A DNA stretch of 64,000 bases. Source: Neurospora crassa OR74A. Its lineage: Eukaryota; Ascomycota; Sordariomycetes; Sordariales; Sordariaceae. Below the pieces are notes generated by a model, which saw nothing but the letters and a program-made list of their open reading frames with translations, ran no database searches and was not told where the DNA came from. Below, in pieces: positions 50,857 through 61,869 of the stretch (position 1 is its first letter; the number at the start of each line of letters is the position of its first letter). Both the position numbers and the translations under genes were made by a program. Location: assembly GCF_000182925.2 (NCBI RefSeq), contig NC_026502.1:3906001-3970000 (forward strand), written 5' to 3'.

Positions 50857-52374
50857 CTACAGATGATACTTAAAGTCCAGCGCCCCATCGCCCGTCCTGA
50901 CCTTCCTAGTATCCTCAATCTCCCCCTTACTGATCCTCTCCTTCTTCCTGTTACACGACCGGATATACAACCACAAGCCAGCAATCAGAAACTCGGACAC
51001 GACCAACGCCGCGAGCGAGAACGCGTTGCCCAGCAAGTACGGCTTCTCCCGATAAATCTGCCCGGCCACAATGCCCGCCGTGTTGGCCATGGTCTGCTGA
51101 AACCCAATCGCCGCCGCCCTTCGATAATGCGGGGCCACATTGACATTAAGCCACGTCAAGTTCAGCCCGGGGCCACTGTACACCGCCGCGGCGCAAAGGA
51201 ACGTCCCAAAGAACTTGACCCCGTTGCTCGTCGGGCAGATAATCAAAATGTACCCCAAGATGCCAAAGATATTGGCAAACGCCACCAGCGGGCCCCGGAC
51301 CGCAATCTTATCCGACAAGAACGCCAAGCCCATGAAGAACAGCCCGCCCGTGATGTACACGGGAATGGTCAAGTACTGCGCCTCAATGCTGGTGTGGCCC
51401 ATGCTCTGGATGATGCTCGGCAAGAACGTGCTAAACCCAAACAGCAAGATATCCTGACAGAACTGGATCGCGCCGCTCAGCCACAACTTGGTATCCTTGA
51501 GGGCGATCCGGATCTCCTCCCAGGAGAAGTCCTCGCTGCCCATGTACTGCGCCCTCTGCCTCGCCCGCACCCTCATCATCCGCTTCTCCTCTTCATTGAG
51601 GAAATACGCCTCGGTAGGGTCATTCGGCAGCGCGAACCACACCAGTGCGCCAATCAGGACGCTGAAGATGCCTTCGATGATGTACACCCACCGCCACCCG
51701 GCCTGCCCGCCCACCCCGTCCATCTTGAGAATCAAGTAGGCCAACAGCCCCCCAAACGCCCCGGCAATCGCCGTGCACACAAACAGGTACGACACGCGCC
51801 GCGCTTGTTCCTCCCGCTTATACACCATGGTCAAATAAAGATTCAAGCCCGGGAACAAACCACCTTCGCACGCCCCCAAGACTAGACGGGCCGCGTAAAG
51901 TCCGCCAATGTTGGTGATGAACCCCGAGAAAATGGTCGTCAGACTCCATACCACACATAGAGTGGTCAGCGTCACGCGGGGCGTCAGCCGCTTGAGCAGG
52001 ATCGCCCAGGGCGCTTCAAAGGCGACGTAGGTGGCGTAGAAGATGGAGACGGCCGTGGAGAATTGGGCGGGCGTGGCGTGGATGTCCTCGGGCATGCCGG
52101 CGACTTTGACGTTGCCGATGTTGGAGCGGTCGAGGAAGCAGGAGAGGTAGACGAGCATGATGATGGGGACGAAGACCGAGTCGAGCTTGTGCAGGAGGGC
52201 CGTCTCGGCTTTGGGGTCGAGGATCTCGAGGGTGGAAGAGGCTGGGTTTTGGCCGTCTTCTACGTCTGGCTTGGTGTACAATTCATCTTGACGTTCGGGG
52301 TCCGACTTCTTCTCGCCCGAGGGGGAGGGAGATCGTGGTGGTGCTGGTGGTGGTAGTGGTGAGGAAGAGGCCAT
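50857..52374 (-). CDS. MFS transporter of the Tna1/Dal5 (anion:cation symporter) family
   Basis: Single exon, 505 residues from MASSSPLPPP. It is a plasma-membrane proton symporter type with about 12 transmembrane helices. The cytoplasmic N-terminus (1-60) is Pro/Ser-rich and charged. Helix 1 contains the family hallmark VYLSCFLDRSNIGN (75-88), then an R-L-x-P-R loop, and helix 5 has GACEGGLFPG (167-176). A long central loop follows after WFALPNDP. Relatives carry allantoate, nicotinate, biotin, pantothenate or small organic anions; the sequence alone does not choose between them. The protein ends in a charged, cytoplasmic tail. No enzyme gene beside it suggests the substrate. An in-frame ATG 14 codons upstream is possible but less likely. 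Confidence 0.88.
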   Translation of the reverse strand: MASSSPLPPPAPPRSPSPSGEKKSDPERQDELYTKPDVEDGQNPASSTLEILDPKAETALLHKLDSVFVPIIMLVYLSCFLDRSNIGNVKVAGMPEDIHATPAQFSTAVSIFYATYVAFEAPWAILLKRLTPRVTLTTLCVVWSLTTIFSGFITNIGGLYAARLVLGACEGGLFPGLNLYLTMVYKREEQARRVSYLFVCTAIAGAFGGLLAYLILKMDGVGGQAGWRWVYIIEGIFSVLIGALVWFALPNDPTEAYFLNEEEKRMMRVRARQRAQYMGSEDFSWEEIRIALKDTKLWLSGAIQFCQDILLFGFSTFLPSIIQSMGHTSIEAQYLTIPVYITGGLFFMGLAFLSDKIAVRGPLVAFANIFGILGYILIICPTSNGVKFFGTFLCAAAVYSGPGLNLTWLNVNVAPHYRRAAAIGFQQTMANTAGIVAGQIYREKPYLLGNAFSLAALVVSEFLIAGLWLYIRSCNRKKERISKGEIEDTRKVRTGDGALDFKYHL

Positions 52375-53045
52375 GGTATGGTAGAGGTTACTGTCTACCT
52401 TGGTAGGTAGTAACAAAGGGTGAAAGATGTGGTGGAAGTCATCACCGAGAAACCAAGAGGGGAGTGTCCTCGTTTTGTTGTTGTCCTCAACAACATGACT
52501 GTGTATTAGTGTCGATATTCGCTACATATCGATTCCTCTGTCAGTCTAGCCATTACCTATCGTTATTCCTTATCTCGGAATACTATCTCCGATAAGACAC
52601 CAGCAAAGTGACTATCGCACGCTGGACATGACGTTACAATGCATTGGTTGGCTCAAACGGTTGGTATCTCGGAACGCGGGGAGCGAATCACAGCCGAGCC
52701 TGTTGCCGATCGCCAATCCAATAGTTCCGAGGCCGGCACTACATCTCCGTTATCAGTCCCGGTATTGGAAGATAGCCCGTTCCAACACTGTTCCCTTTTG
52801 GGGTTTGCTGTACAACATGTATCGTGTAATGACGACAACATGGAATCGAGGCCCAAATAAATACCTAACCCCTGAACACGCCATATTCCATCGTCTACTC
52901 CTGTGCCATTCAACGTAGATAAGTCCTTCGTTAATCCACTCCCTCACCTCCCAGCAACCTTCCATCCGCCAATACTCATCCCCTTCTCAACCGCTCCAGC
53001 CTCACCACTATCAACACAAGTCACCTCCCCATCAGGCAACCTCCA
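52375..53045. other. intergenic region upstream of the transporter
   Basis: Promoter side of the transporter (-) and 3' flank of the secreted-protein gene (-). Short frames only. No gene seen. Confidence 0.55.
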
Positions 53046-54068
53046 TCAACACCTCTTCCACTCCCCTCTCATCCCTACCCGCAACGTCTTCTCACACGCC
53101 TCCCATCCCTGATGCCGCCCATCGCCTTCTCCCGGGTCCTCTTCAAGCTCACCACCCAGCCTCCCCCGATGAACAACCGTATCATCAAACTCAATCTGCT
53201 CACTCGAAAGCGAAATCCACAATTCAGCGCCCAACCTAACCTCCATCTCAGTACCCGTCGAGCACGATGAAACAGCCAGTCGTTGCTCTCTCTTCCCGTT
53301 CTTGCTGGCGCCTGAGGAGGGCTTGACAGGTATAGACAAGTTGAACCCCCCTCGGTATCCGGTGCCGAAACGGCCGTAGGGAGCTATTGCTGTTGCTGTG
53401 TCGACGAGAGCTTGACTTCCACCTTTGGTTCCTGGCATTGCTTTACTCGGTTTTCTGCGTTCCCTTCTTTTGATGAGATCCCATTTCCATTTCCACCCCT
53501 TATCTCTTTGGACTTCTTCTTCTTGACTGTTGTGCATATCGTGTCCCATGCTGCTGCTACTATCACCACCAACACCAGCAATCTTCTCGGTGGAAGTGGC
53601 GACTGAATAGATAAGAGAAAGCGAAACCCTCTCAAGAAAACCCCCCCTTTCGAGTTCCAACCACCCACCGACCGTAATATCGGTGATACTAAATTGCCAT
53701 CCCGCCGGAATTCCTGTAAAGACCAGTTGTTGGTGCTGGTTGTCTTCTTCTGCTTGCGGCCCTTGTGGCTTCTCGAGGAAGCAGTCGATGAAACCTGCCG
53801 AAGACAGCGGGATGCGTGCGTTTGGTAGGAGGAGGGCGGCTTTATCACGGGAGAGGATGGTGGTGCACAGAGCGAAGGAGTTGGGAGGTGAAGTATCGTG
53901 GGTGGTGGAGAGGTAGGTTAGAAGGTTCTGGCTGGGTATCCCGGTGTCGGTGGCTAGGCTGGAGAGGGGACTTGGGGAAGGAATTGAGAGCGCTGCTGCC
54001 GCGGCATGCAGTTGGAGTAGCATGAGAAGGGAGCAAGTTGATGATTGCGCCGTCGTTGGGAATTGCAT
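53046..54068 (-). CDS. predicted secreted protein, weakly DUF4360-like
   Basis: Single exon, 340 residues. The N-terminus has a polar start followed by a hydrophobic stretch ending in Ala residues (LLMLLQLHAAAAALS), a plausible signal peptide. The middle has a DC-F...IPAGWQFSITDITVGGWLELERG pattern that resembles the Cys-x-hydrophobic and GWQF-x-G-L strand arrangement of DUF4360 proteins. That similarity is weak and from memory. Between about 170 and 220 it is charged and low-complexity (KWKWDLIKRRERRK), unusual for the family, and may be an insertion. The protein ends in a Cys. It could act outside the cell, but I can state no function. Confidence 0.55.
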   Translation of the reverse strand: MQFPTTAQSSTCSLLMLLQLHAAAAALSIPSPSPLSSLATDTGIPSQNLLTYLSTTHDTSPPNSFALCTTILSRDKAALLLPNARIPLSSAGFIDCFLEKPQGPQAEEDNQHQQLVFTGIPAGWQFSITDITVGGWLELERGGFLERVSLSLIYSVATSTEKIAGVGGDSSSSMGHDMHNSQEEEVQRDKGWKWKWDLIKRRERRKPSKAMPGTKGGSQALVDTATAIAPYGRFGTGYRGGFNLSIPVKPSSGASKNGKREQRLAVSSCSTGTEMEVRLGAELWISLSSEQIEFDDTVVHRGRLGGELEEDPGEGDGRHQGWEACEKTLRVGMRGEWKRC

Positions 54069-54746
54069 GTTTGCTCTAGCTGTTCAAAGTCATGGCGAAC
54101 GGCCAACAGACAGGAACCTGGTAATGAGTGCTCGAGGGTTATCATCGTGCTCAATAATTTCTCGCCGTCTCGCGTATTTCAGCTATGATGATTCTTGAGA
54201 TCATCGCAAAATCAGAGCGTGGAGAGAAGTCCTATCTGTCGAACGTCGACTGCACATGCATAGAACTGCCGCCGGCAGGCGGCTAGCGAAGCGATGCTCC
54301 CGCAGAACCATATCGGGTATGCATGCACTTTGCTTGACGCAGGTGTTATGGAAGAAGGACGAAACTTGACGAGAGAGCGCAGAGTATGGCATTCAAACAT
54401 GTGCAGACTTGACGACACACAAGAAGATACATAAATGGTGAGGGCAAGAATTATGAAAATTGTTGTATTTATGACGGCCATCAAATGACGAAGGGATAAG
54501 GTGCAGGTAGGTTGTGACGGGGACAGGGAAATAATACCTTGCAGCGCCGACACTTTGTCACTTAGAAAGGTCAAGTTTACTTTGCTAAAATTCACGACGT
54601 CTTTCCAGATGGCTGAAAAAGCCCCGACTAATATCCTCGGCGGCGGAAACTTGTATTGGCTCCCCGCGAATGTTCGTTTGGTTGTGCGGATAGCATCGTG
54701 TTTGGTGATGATGAGTTCTGGACACACCTCCGTTTCAAGACCAGGG
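54069..54746. other. intergenic region, no gene seen
   Basis: Upstream of the secreted-protein gene and downstream of the HET-like remains. Frames of up to 171 codons exist on the minus strand but lack any recognisable motif. Confidence 0.5.
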
Positions 54747-55409
54747 TTACACTCTTAGACAAGTTGGCGGCCGCATCACGATTGAATTGAGACCAGCGTC
54801 TGTCTGCGTGGACTCGGTAAACCTCTCCGTGTTCTCTCGCCAAAGCATGTTCTTTTCAGCGTCGTCTGTCCAGCGGTAGCTGAAGGTAATATAATCAACA
54901 AATTCGTCCAAAGGGTATTTGATTAGCCGGTAGGTCTGACCGCCATTGTCCTGAGATCGGATCCAAATGAGCCGTATATACTTTGATTGTTGTGCCCAAG
55001 GAGTACTGGTAGACTTGGGAGGCCTGCATTGCGTGTGATTATGTTGACAGACTTATAACCAGTTCTTAGCCACTTCAAGAGGAGTTACGCCAAAGTTTGA
55101 GTCAAGCGAAGGTAGTCGTTCAATCTTGACAGAGGGTCGGGCAATTTGGAAGGTGGATAGTGGGCGAATTTCGGGCTTCGTGTCTAGTTCTTCTCCCTTC
55201 AGGAATGTACCGATAGTGTAAGTATGCGATACTTTGCAATACCACCGAAACAGCCCGAACTTGAACTGCGGGCCATTGGGTTGTCGATGAAGCATGGCAT
55301 GCAACATCATGCTACACAGATGACAGCCCGTCTTCGCAGAGTCTTGGAAGTCTTGAAGGTGCATTGTCGCATGAGATATGGACACCAGGGATGCTGCCGG
55401 CAAAAACTC
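54747..55409 (-). pseudogene. fragment of a HET-domain (heterokaryon incompatibility-like) gene
   Basis: One minus frame runs from 55409 to a TAA at 54749-54747 with an internal TAA at 55055-55053. Before that stop it reads like the usual N-terminal region of HET proteins: DFQDSAKTGCHLCSMML, then a strand pattern and AKNWL. After it comes VCQHNHTQC and then DYITFSYRW, resembling the first HET motif (LSYxWG). The expected later motifs (a strand with WIDxLCIIQ) do not follow in any nearby frame, and the 5' side is closed by a TGA at 55412-55410. CAA to TAA in a CpA context fits RIP or RIP-like decay. It is best read as a truncated pseudogene. An unannotated intron cannot fully explain the missing half. 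Confidence 0.5.
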
Positions 55410-55641
55410 TCAAAAGACTAATCACCATGCCGAGGAAAGCTGGATAGGCACGTGGAGTGGTTTGGTGGACTCGATTTGTGAGGTTGCGTTTCTACCGGAT
55501 ATCAGGTCCATGATGGGGAGAGAATGACCGATGACAAAGGTGAAGCAGTTCAGGTTCAGGTTGGGTTTTGACTCAACCAAAACAGGTCAGCATAAGACTA
55601 GCGGTCCAGTAAGACCTACCCCTTCATGCCTTGGGCCCTGA

Positions 55642-57102
55642 TTAGCCAGCCTTGATACGCCTGCACCAATCTCGGCCATGGTCAACCTGCCAATTACACA
55701 GCCATATCTCCATGGCCATGCTGAGGAAGCTGGCCACACAGATACCGCCGCTATCGCTGACCGAGGTAGCACCCAAGCTGAATTCACGATCCTCTGCAGG
55801 CACGTGTTCCATAATCTCGGCAAAAGTGTTGACGTAGACACAACCGCCGAGCAGACCCTCCCAGAAGATAATGACAAAAACAATGTAAACAGACGGGATG
55901 AAATTGAGCAGTGCGTGCAAAGTAAGCAGAACGAGATTGGCGACTTGAAGCAGGGACGGCAGGTATAGATGGTGGATGCGGATGAAAGCGATGGATGAGC
56001 GCGAGATGAATACACCGACTTGGTAGAGGAAACCGTAGAAGGGATAAAACGACCTGAACTCGGCAAAAGGCGAGGACTCGAGCGGGAAGAGCAACGTTGG
56101 GGAGACGCCTTGGTTGATGGTGTATTCGGCAATGTAGACCAGCAAAAGCGGGAGCATGTACGGGAAGAAGAGCGACTTGGATCGTTGGATTTTGGCAGCA
56201 AGCGAGTCCTTTCGAGCGTCTTCGGTGGGATGCGATGAATACGCCGTGGCAGCGACTGCAGGTCCGGGTGCAAGGAGGCTTGATGATGCCGTGCTCGTGG
56301 GTATATCGTCAAAGTTGTTCTCGGCCCCCTCGCTTTCTTCCTGGAAAGAGTCACGATTGGCAATGGGTTCGTAGGTCTTACGGGCACTCGCGCGCAGTGG
56401 CCCATGGGGGAGGATCAAGAAGAAGCTGACAAGCATGATGATGGGCAGAAAGGCAGAGGCGAGCAAGCTCGTCTTGACGCTGAGGCCGATCCAGTCTGTC
56501 AGCATCACGTACAGCAGGGACCCAATGAGACCTGCGCCGCCGGTACCACTACCCCAAGCAGCCAGACTCATGTGACCATAGTAGTGTGTGAGACCCAAGA
56601 AGCTCAGCTCGCCGCCACCACTGCTGATGCTGGACAAAACGACGCCAATCAGCTTGACGGCCACCGATCGGGACGGCGGTGTGAAGGCGATGAGCAGCAT
56701 GCCGGCGGAGGAGAGGGTGACGAAGATAAAGATGCGGGTGGCATAGGGTATGCGATGGATAAAATAGGGAGCAACCAGCTTGGTCAGGAAGCTGGGCATG
56801 ACATCGGCGAGGAGGACGACGCCCTTGGGGATGCCGTTTCCGACCAGGTCTTGGGCGGCCGAGAGGATAATGACGTAGAGAACATTGTTGATGAGGCCTA
56901 ATAGGGGATGTGTTAGCACATTTATATAGCGGTGGACCAGATGAAAAGCGAGAGTAGACGGACCAAATAACCAAAATGCGATAAAGACGGCAGTGTCGAC
57001 ACTCTGAAGGAGGCTGGAGAGACGAGCACGGTAGAGGGCCCACGATGACGAAGGCGCACCAGGCAAGGGCAACAACCCGGAGGAGGAAGGCGACCTGTTC
57101 AT
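55642..57102 (-). CDS. btn1: CLN3/Battenin homologue, vacuolar membrane protein BTN1
   Basis: Exons 57102-56964 and 56897-55642 (66-nt intron), 464 residues. In fungi this multi-pass protein resides in the vacuolar membrane and is linked to vacuolar pH and basic amino acid (arginine) balance; its human homologue is mutated in Batten disease. Visible features: the first helix [19 protein letters not shown] is formed only after splicing; [17 protein letters not shown] and [10 protein letters not shown] are CLN3 signatures. A long, Ser/Glu-rich hydrophilic loop lies near 260-330. The C-terminal half has YINQG-type and [11 protein letters not shown] motifs. The start MNRSPSSSG sits just ahead of the first helix; 67 upstream in-frame codons look untranslated. 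Head-to-head with trp-3, with about 800 bp between ATGs. Confidence 0.93.
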   Translation of the reverse strand: MNRSPSSSGLLPLPGAPSSSWALYRARLSSLLQSVDTAVFIAFWLFGPSTLAFHLVHRYINVLTHPLLGLINNVLYVIILSAAQDLVGNGIPKGVVLLADVMPSFLTKLVAPYFIHRIPYATRIFIFVTLSSAGMLLIAFTPPSRSVAVKLIGVVLSSISSGGGELSFLGLTHYYGHMSLAAWGSGTGGAGLIGSLLYVMLTDWIGLSVKTSLLASAFLPIIMLVSFFLILPHGPLRASARKTYEPIANRDSFQEESEGAENNFDDIPTSTASSSLLAPGPAVAATAYSSHPTEDARKDSLAAKIQRSKSLFFPYMLPLLLVYIAEYTINQGVSPTLLFPLESSPFAEFRSFYPFYGFLYQVGVFISRSSIAFIRIHHLYLPSLLQVANLVLLTLHALLNFIPSVYIVFVIIFWEGLLGGCVYVNTFAEIMEHVPAEDREFSLGATSVSDSGGICVASFLSMAMEIWLCNWQVDHGRDWCRRIKAG

Positions 57103-57898
57103 TGCAACTGAACTATCGCATGCTTCTTCGCGGGGCGCAATGGAGGGGCTCGAGAGGGTTGACGCGGGCAGTTTGGAGAATTGGCGGTTGACGACGGTGG
57201 TGATGACGACGCGGGTGTGCTGGAGTTGGACGGAAGGGTCCAATCTGCCTGCCGCTACCTCCAAGTGTCCTTGAAAGCTGGCAGCCAATGAAGGTCTCCA
57301 CAAAAGCTAGGTAGAGGTACCTCTTGGTGGGACTCCGTGGCAGGCAACGAGACTTGAGCAGAAAGGCAAATTAGTGGGAGGCGAGGAAGAAGCCAAACAC
57401 TATGGTAGCGGGCCCTGCAGGGTAGACAGGGTCGGATTCGGGGTTGGTGGCAAGTGGGGGCAAGTGGAAGACGGAACAGTGGGCGGGTTCCATCCATGGC
57501 GGGATGGCGGGGCAGACGTGCCGCCAGTGGTCAATTGAAACGGATTGAAACCCCCCGGGCGACGGCGGCCGGATCGAGACTGGAGACTGAAAGACTGAAA
57601 AATCGGGTGAGTCAAAGGCGACATCGGGTTTTGCGGGGCGAAGTGCGAACAGCAACGCCCGTCTTGTCGTCGGTCATCCAGCGGAGTCACCTCATCCACA
57701 TTTTGTTGCCTGCCTTCAGTTTTATTCTTCTTTGTTCCTTGTTAACTGACCAGCAACCCACTCACTCTACACCTCTCCCTCTTGCTCGGTTCCTGGATTG
57801 CCTTTTTCTCTTCACGGACTGCTTCAAATCACACTTGTCCCGCTTAGCATTGTGCACAAGTCCAGTCATTATTCCCAATCCAGCTGCAGTCATACACA
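57103..57898. promoter_or_regulatory. shared upstream region of btn1 and trp-3
   Basis: 796 bp between divergent start codons. It holds the TGAGTCA box described separately and pyrimidine-rich stretches near 57,700-57,800 ahead of trp-3. No open frame of interest beyond the untranslated extension of btn1. Confidence 0.6.
57608..57614. promoter_or_regulatory. CPC1/Gcn4-type binding site TGAGTCA
   Basis: A perfect palindromic bZIP core, 285 bp upstream of the trp-3 ATG. In Neurospora, cross-pathway control by CPC1 raises amino acid biosynthetic genes, including tryptophan genes, through such sites. That this one is used is inference from position. Confidence 0.65.
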
Positions 57899-60173
57899 AT
57901 GGAGGGTATTAAGCAGACTTTCCAGCGCTGCAAGGCCCAGAACAGGGTGCGTCTGACATATCCTCCAAGTCTGTTGTCTTTGTTCAAGACCGACCGCATG
58001 CTAACATCACACCTCTTCAACAGGCCGCGCTCGTCACCTATGTCACGGCCGGTTTCCCGCACCCCGAGCAGACCCCCGATATTCTCCTGGCCATGGAGAA
58101 GGGCGGCGCCGACGTGATCGAGCTCGGTGTCCCCTTTACCGACCCCATTGCTGATGGCCCGACCATCCAGACTGCCAACACTGTAAGAAAAAAAGAGCAC
58201 CGCATCACCATGGCGCATAACACGTCTTTCTGACACTTCTTGTTTCCCTATAGATTGCTCTCCAGCATGGCGTTACCCTCCAGTCGACCCTGCAGATGGT
58301 GCGCGACGCCCGCCAGCGCGGCCTCAAAGCCCCCGTCATGCTCATGGGCTACTACAACCCTCTGCTCAGCTACGGCGAGGAGCGTCTCCTCAACGACTGC
58401 AAGGAGGCCGGCGTCAACGGCTTCATCATTGTTGACTTGCCCCCTGAGGAGGCCGTCTCCTTCCGCCAGCTCTGCACCCGCGGCGGTCTCTCCTACGTCC
58501 CCTTGATTGCGCCCGCCACCTCGGACGCCCGTATGCGCGTTCTCTGCCAGCTCGCCGACTCCTTCATCTACGTTGTCTCCCGCCAGGGTGTCACCGGCGC
58601 TTCCGGCACTCTCAACGCCAACCTTCCCGAGCTCCTCGCCCGCGTCAAGAAGTACAGCGGCAACAAGCCCGCTGCCGTTGGTTTCGGTGTCAGCACCCAC
58701 GACCACTTCACTCAGGTTGGCGCCATTGCCGACGGTGTCGTTGTTGGTAGCATGATCATCACCACTATACAGAAGGCCGCCAAGGGTGAGGAGGTCAAGG
58801 CTGTCCAGGAGTACTGCTCCTACCTGTGCGGACGCAACTTCGAGCAGTCCGCTCACGAGCTCAACATGGGCGAGGCCCTCGAAGCTGCCAAGGAACCTGT
58901 GGGTACTGCCACCGTCGACGGCGTCATCACCGAGGCCGACATTGACGCTCAGCTCGCCGCTCTCCACGGCACCATCCCCAAGCGTTTCGGCGAGTTCGGT
59001 GGTCAGTACGTCCCTGAGGCGCTCATGGACTGCTTGTCCGAGCTTGAGGAGGGTTTCAACAAGATCAAGGACGATCCCGCTTTCTGGGAAGAGTATCGCT
59101 CTTACTACCCCTGGATGGGCCGTCCCGGTCAGCTCCACAAGGCCGAGCGTCTCACCGAGTACGCTGGTGGCGCCAACATCTGGCTGAAGCGTGAAGATCT
59201 CAACCACACTGGTTCCCACAAGATCAACAACGCTCTTGGCCAGCTGCTGCTCGCCCGCAGACTCGGCAAGAAGAAGATTATTGCCGAGACCGGTGCCGGT
59301 CAGCACGGTGTCGCCACTGCCACCGTGTGCGCCAAGTTCGGCATGGAGTGCACCGTCTTCATGGGTGCCGAGGATGTCCGTCGCCAGGCTCTCAACGTCT
59401 TCCGCATGAAGCTTCTCGGCGCCAAGGTCGTCGCCGTTGAGGCCGGCAGCCGCACCCTCCGTGACGCCGTCAACGAGGCTCTCCGCTACTGGGTTGTCAA
59501 CCTCGCCGATACCCACTACATCATCGGTTCCGCCATTGGCCCTCACCCCTTCCCCACCATTGTGCGTACTTTCCAGTCCGTCATCGGCAACGAGACCAAG
59601 CAGCAGATGCTGGAGAAGCGCGGCAAACTCCCCGACGCTGTCGTCGCCTGCGTTGGTGGTGGTAGCAATGCCGTCGGCATGTTCTACCCCTTCTCCAACG
59701 ACCCCAGCGTCAAGCTTCTCGGTGTTGAGGCCGGTGGTGACGGTGTCGACACTCCCCGCCACAGTGCTACCCTTACCGCCGGCAGCAAGGGTGTCTTGCA
59801 CGGTGTCCGTACCTATATCCTTCAGAACCAATACGGCCAGATCGAGGACACCCACTCCATCTCTGCCGGTCTTGATTACCCCGGTGTCGGCCCGGAGCTG
59901 TCCAACTGGAAGGATACCGAGCGCGCCAAGTTTGTGGCTGCCACGGATGCCCAGGCCTTTGAGGGTTTCCGTCTGATGAGCCAGCTGGAGGGTATCATTC
60001 CCGCGCTGGAGTCTTCCCACGGTATCTGGGGTGCTCTGGAGCTGGCCAAGACCATGAAGCCGGACGAGGATGTTGTCATTTGCTTGTCGGGTCGCGGTGA
60101 CAAGGATGTTCAGAGCGTTGCTGATGAGCTTCCTATTATTGGCCCCAAGATTGGCTGGGACTTGCGCTTTTAA
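57899..60173 (+). CDS. trp-3: tryptophan synthase, bifunctional alpha-beta fusion
   Basis: Exons 57899-57946, 58024-58182 and 58254-60173; 708 residues. It catalyses the last two steps of tryptophan synthesis in the cytosol: indole-3-glycerol phosphate to indole (alpha part), then indole plus serine to tryptophan (beta part, pyridoxal phosphate). The alpha half (about 1-265) shows [18 protein letters not shown] with the catalytic Glu/Asp region, [10 protein letters not shown] and GFGVST. The beta half begins near 300 with [14 protein letters not shown], carries the PLP lysine in [18 protein letters not shown] as substrate loop, and CVGGGSNA as phosphate cup. Fusion of the two is the fungal arrangement. 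The sequence is recognisable as Neurospora TRP-3 and places the window in that genus. First exon only 16 codons. Confidence 0.98.
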
Positions 60174-60570
60174 GTGCTAGTTATGTTTTGAAAACCAGAC
60201 CAAGCACCACAAGTCTGATCATCTGATGCTATATAGCTTCGATTCTTTACACCATCTGAACCACACGCTGTTCACCGGGTAAGACCGGTTGGATGGATTC
60301 AATAGATTCCCTGTTCCAGGTGCTTGACTGTCCCATTCGTTGCCTGTGATGCCGATGCGTTAATGACCACTCCTTGATCACTAAAACCAATCGCACAGAC
60401 TGTCATGGCCGTACATACCTACCATTTCCCTTTCGAAACCATCCTTCTTGTGTTGGTATCAATAACCCTCGCCTAATTACGCCCTGATCATGACCCATAG
60501 CTCGTGCTCATGACTCATAACTCATATCCCAGCCAGCCGAGCAACACATCCACCCATTGCCCAGAATCAC
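60174..60570. other. convergent intergenic region
   Basis: About 400 bp between the stops of trp-3 (+) and the 408-residue gene (-). Contains the shared 3' flanks; no gene seen. Confidence 0.6.
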
Positions 60571-61869
60571 TCACACCCCTTGCAAACCCAACCGCTCCAA
60601 ATCCCTCCTCACAACCTCTACCTCCCTCTCTATCTGGGCATAAACCCTCGCAATCTCCCTCATTACTTTTTCCTTTTCCACATCTCCTCCCCTTTTGCCT
60701 TCCCCACCTTTCTTCTCTTCCCCCTCTCCCTCTCCCTCTCTATATCCTTCCCCCTCTCCCCCTCCATATCCTCCTCCTCCTTCTTCCTCGATATGAACCT
60801 CAACACCATACCCCCCCAACACCTCCTCCCCCCTTTCAATTTCCCCTCTTATCCTCTCCTGCTCACCTACCAACCACTTTTTGTATTCTCCCAAACATTT
60901 CCTGACCTCAGGTGTATACACCTCCCTCTTCACCCCTAGAACAGCAAGTTCGCTCTCCTTCTCTGCCTTTTCAGCCAACAAGGCAGTCTCGGATGCCTTA
61001 AACTCGAGACTGCGCGCTATGGGACCGTGTTTGGCTTCGAGGGTTTTTATCAAAAGGGTGAAAGCTGTAGAGTATTGGGAGAGGAGGTCGCGGACTGCTT
61101 CGGCTGTGGCGAGACGGGAGTGGAGGAGGGAGGAGTGGAGGGTGGGTAGGGTTTTAGTAGTGAGACGGGAGATGGTGGTGGGGAGGGTGGGGATTGTGAG
61201 AGGGGGTGTGGAAGTAGGGTTGCTGGTGGTAGTAGTAGATATTGAGGGATGAGAAAGACGGCGGGCGAGGTGGACGAGGTGGGAAGCTTGAGAGTGGAGG
61301 GTTGTTGATAGGAGGGGACCGAGGTACGGTAAGAGGGTAGGAAGAAGAGAAAGGGGAGGGGAGGTTAGGATTAGTAAGAGGGAGTCGAAGTCTAGAGGGG
61401 GGGTTTCGGGAGAGGAGAAATCTAGCGAGAGGAAAGAAGGGAGAAGGAGGAGGAGGTCGGTTAGTGGTTGTTTGAGGTTGGGTGGGATGGTGGGTGGTGG
61501 TGGTGGTTGGAGACCAATTGAAAGGGAAGGATTTTGGTTGAACTCTGGTTCCACAGGAATGGGGATGGGATCGAGAACGGTGGTTGAGAGGGCGTGGATA
61601 AGGAGGTGTTCGGTGGTGGCGGCGAGGCGATGCTTGTTTAGTTCCTTTGGATTTTGTTAAACACAAATCCGTAGATATTGAAAGAAAAGAAGAAGAAAAA
61701 AAAAGAGATTGCTTACATCAGTGACTGCCTTGCGCTCTTGAACCACTGGATTCTGTGGATGAAGCTTGGTTGAGCCATCATCGTTGAGGATGAGCTCCGT
61801 CAAGCCTTTGTAGAGGTTGGCGAACTGGGGGTTATTTTTTAGTACGGAGCTGTCAATCGGCGGGAGCAT
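60571..61869 (-). CDS. uncharacterised protein, Leu/Pro-rich with coiled-coil C-terminus
   Basis: Exons 61869-61717 and 61644-60571 (72-nt intron, GTAAGC donor), 408 residues. The start MLPPIDSSVLKNNPQF is preferred over an ATG 20 codons upstream because the conserved-looking text begins there. The N-terminal segment (to about 75) continues across the splice as ERKAVTD/ELNKHRLAATTEHLL. Then comes a long Leu/Pro/Ser-rich region with stacked LLPSFLSL-type helices. A predicted coiled coil (about 235-330) contains ALLAEKAEKESELAVLG. A Gly/Glu-rich low-complexity stretch (GGGEGEGYREGEGEGEE) precedes a final helical KVMREIARVYAQIERE segment. I considered a kinetochore subunit (Fta4-like) because of the size and coiled coil, but could not support it. 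Function unknown. Head-to-head with the bL28m gene. Confidence 0.75.

Noticed and set aside
50842-51885. 347-codon + frame rich in Arg/His/Pro
   Set aside because: Antisense shadow of the MFS transporter gene, whose frame contains clear transmembrane and family motifs.
55587-56405. 272-codon minus frame, Ser/Arg/Pro-rich
   Set aside because: Overlaps the btn1 coding sequence in another frame on the same strand; btn1 has clear CLN3 signatures.
58248-60020. 590-codon open frame on the minus strand
   Set aside because: Antisense to trp-3 exon 3. It arises from the strong codon bias of trp-3 (C/G-ending codons) and has a Val/Gly/Glu-rich composition with no domain.
60571-61869. Fta4-type kinetochore subunit
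   Set aside because: Size and coiled coil fit, but the N-terminal text does not show the pattern I associate with that family; kept as uncharacterised.
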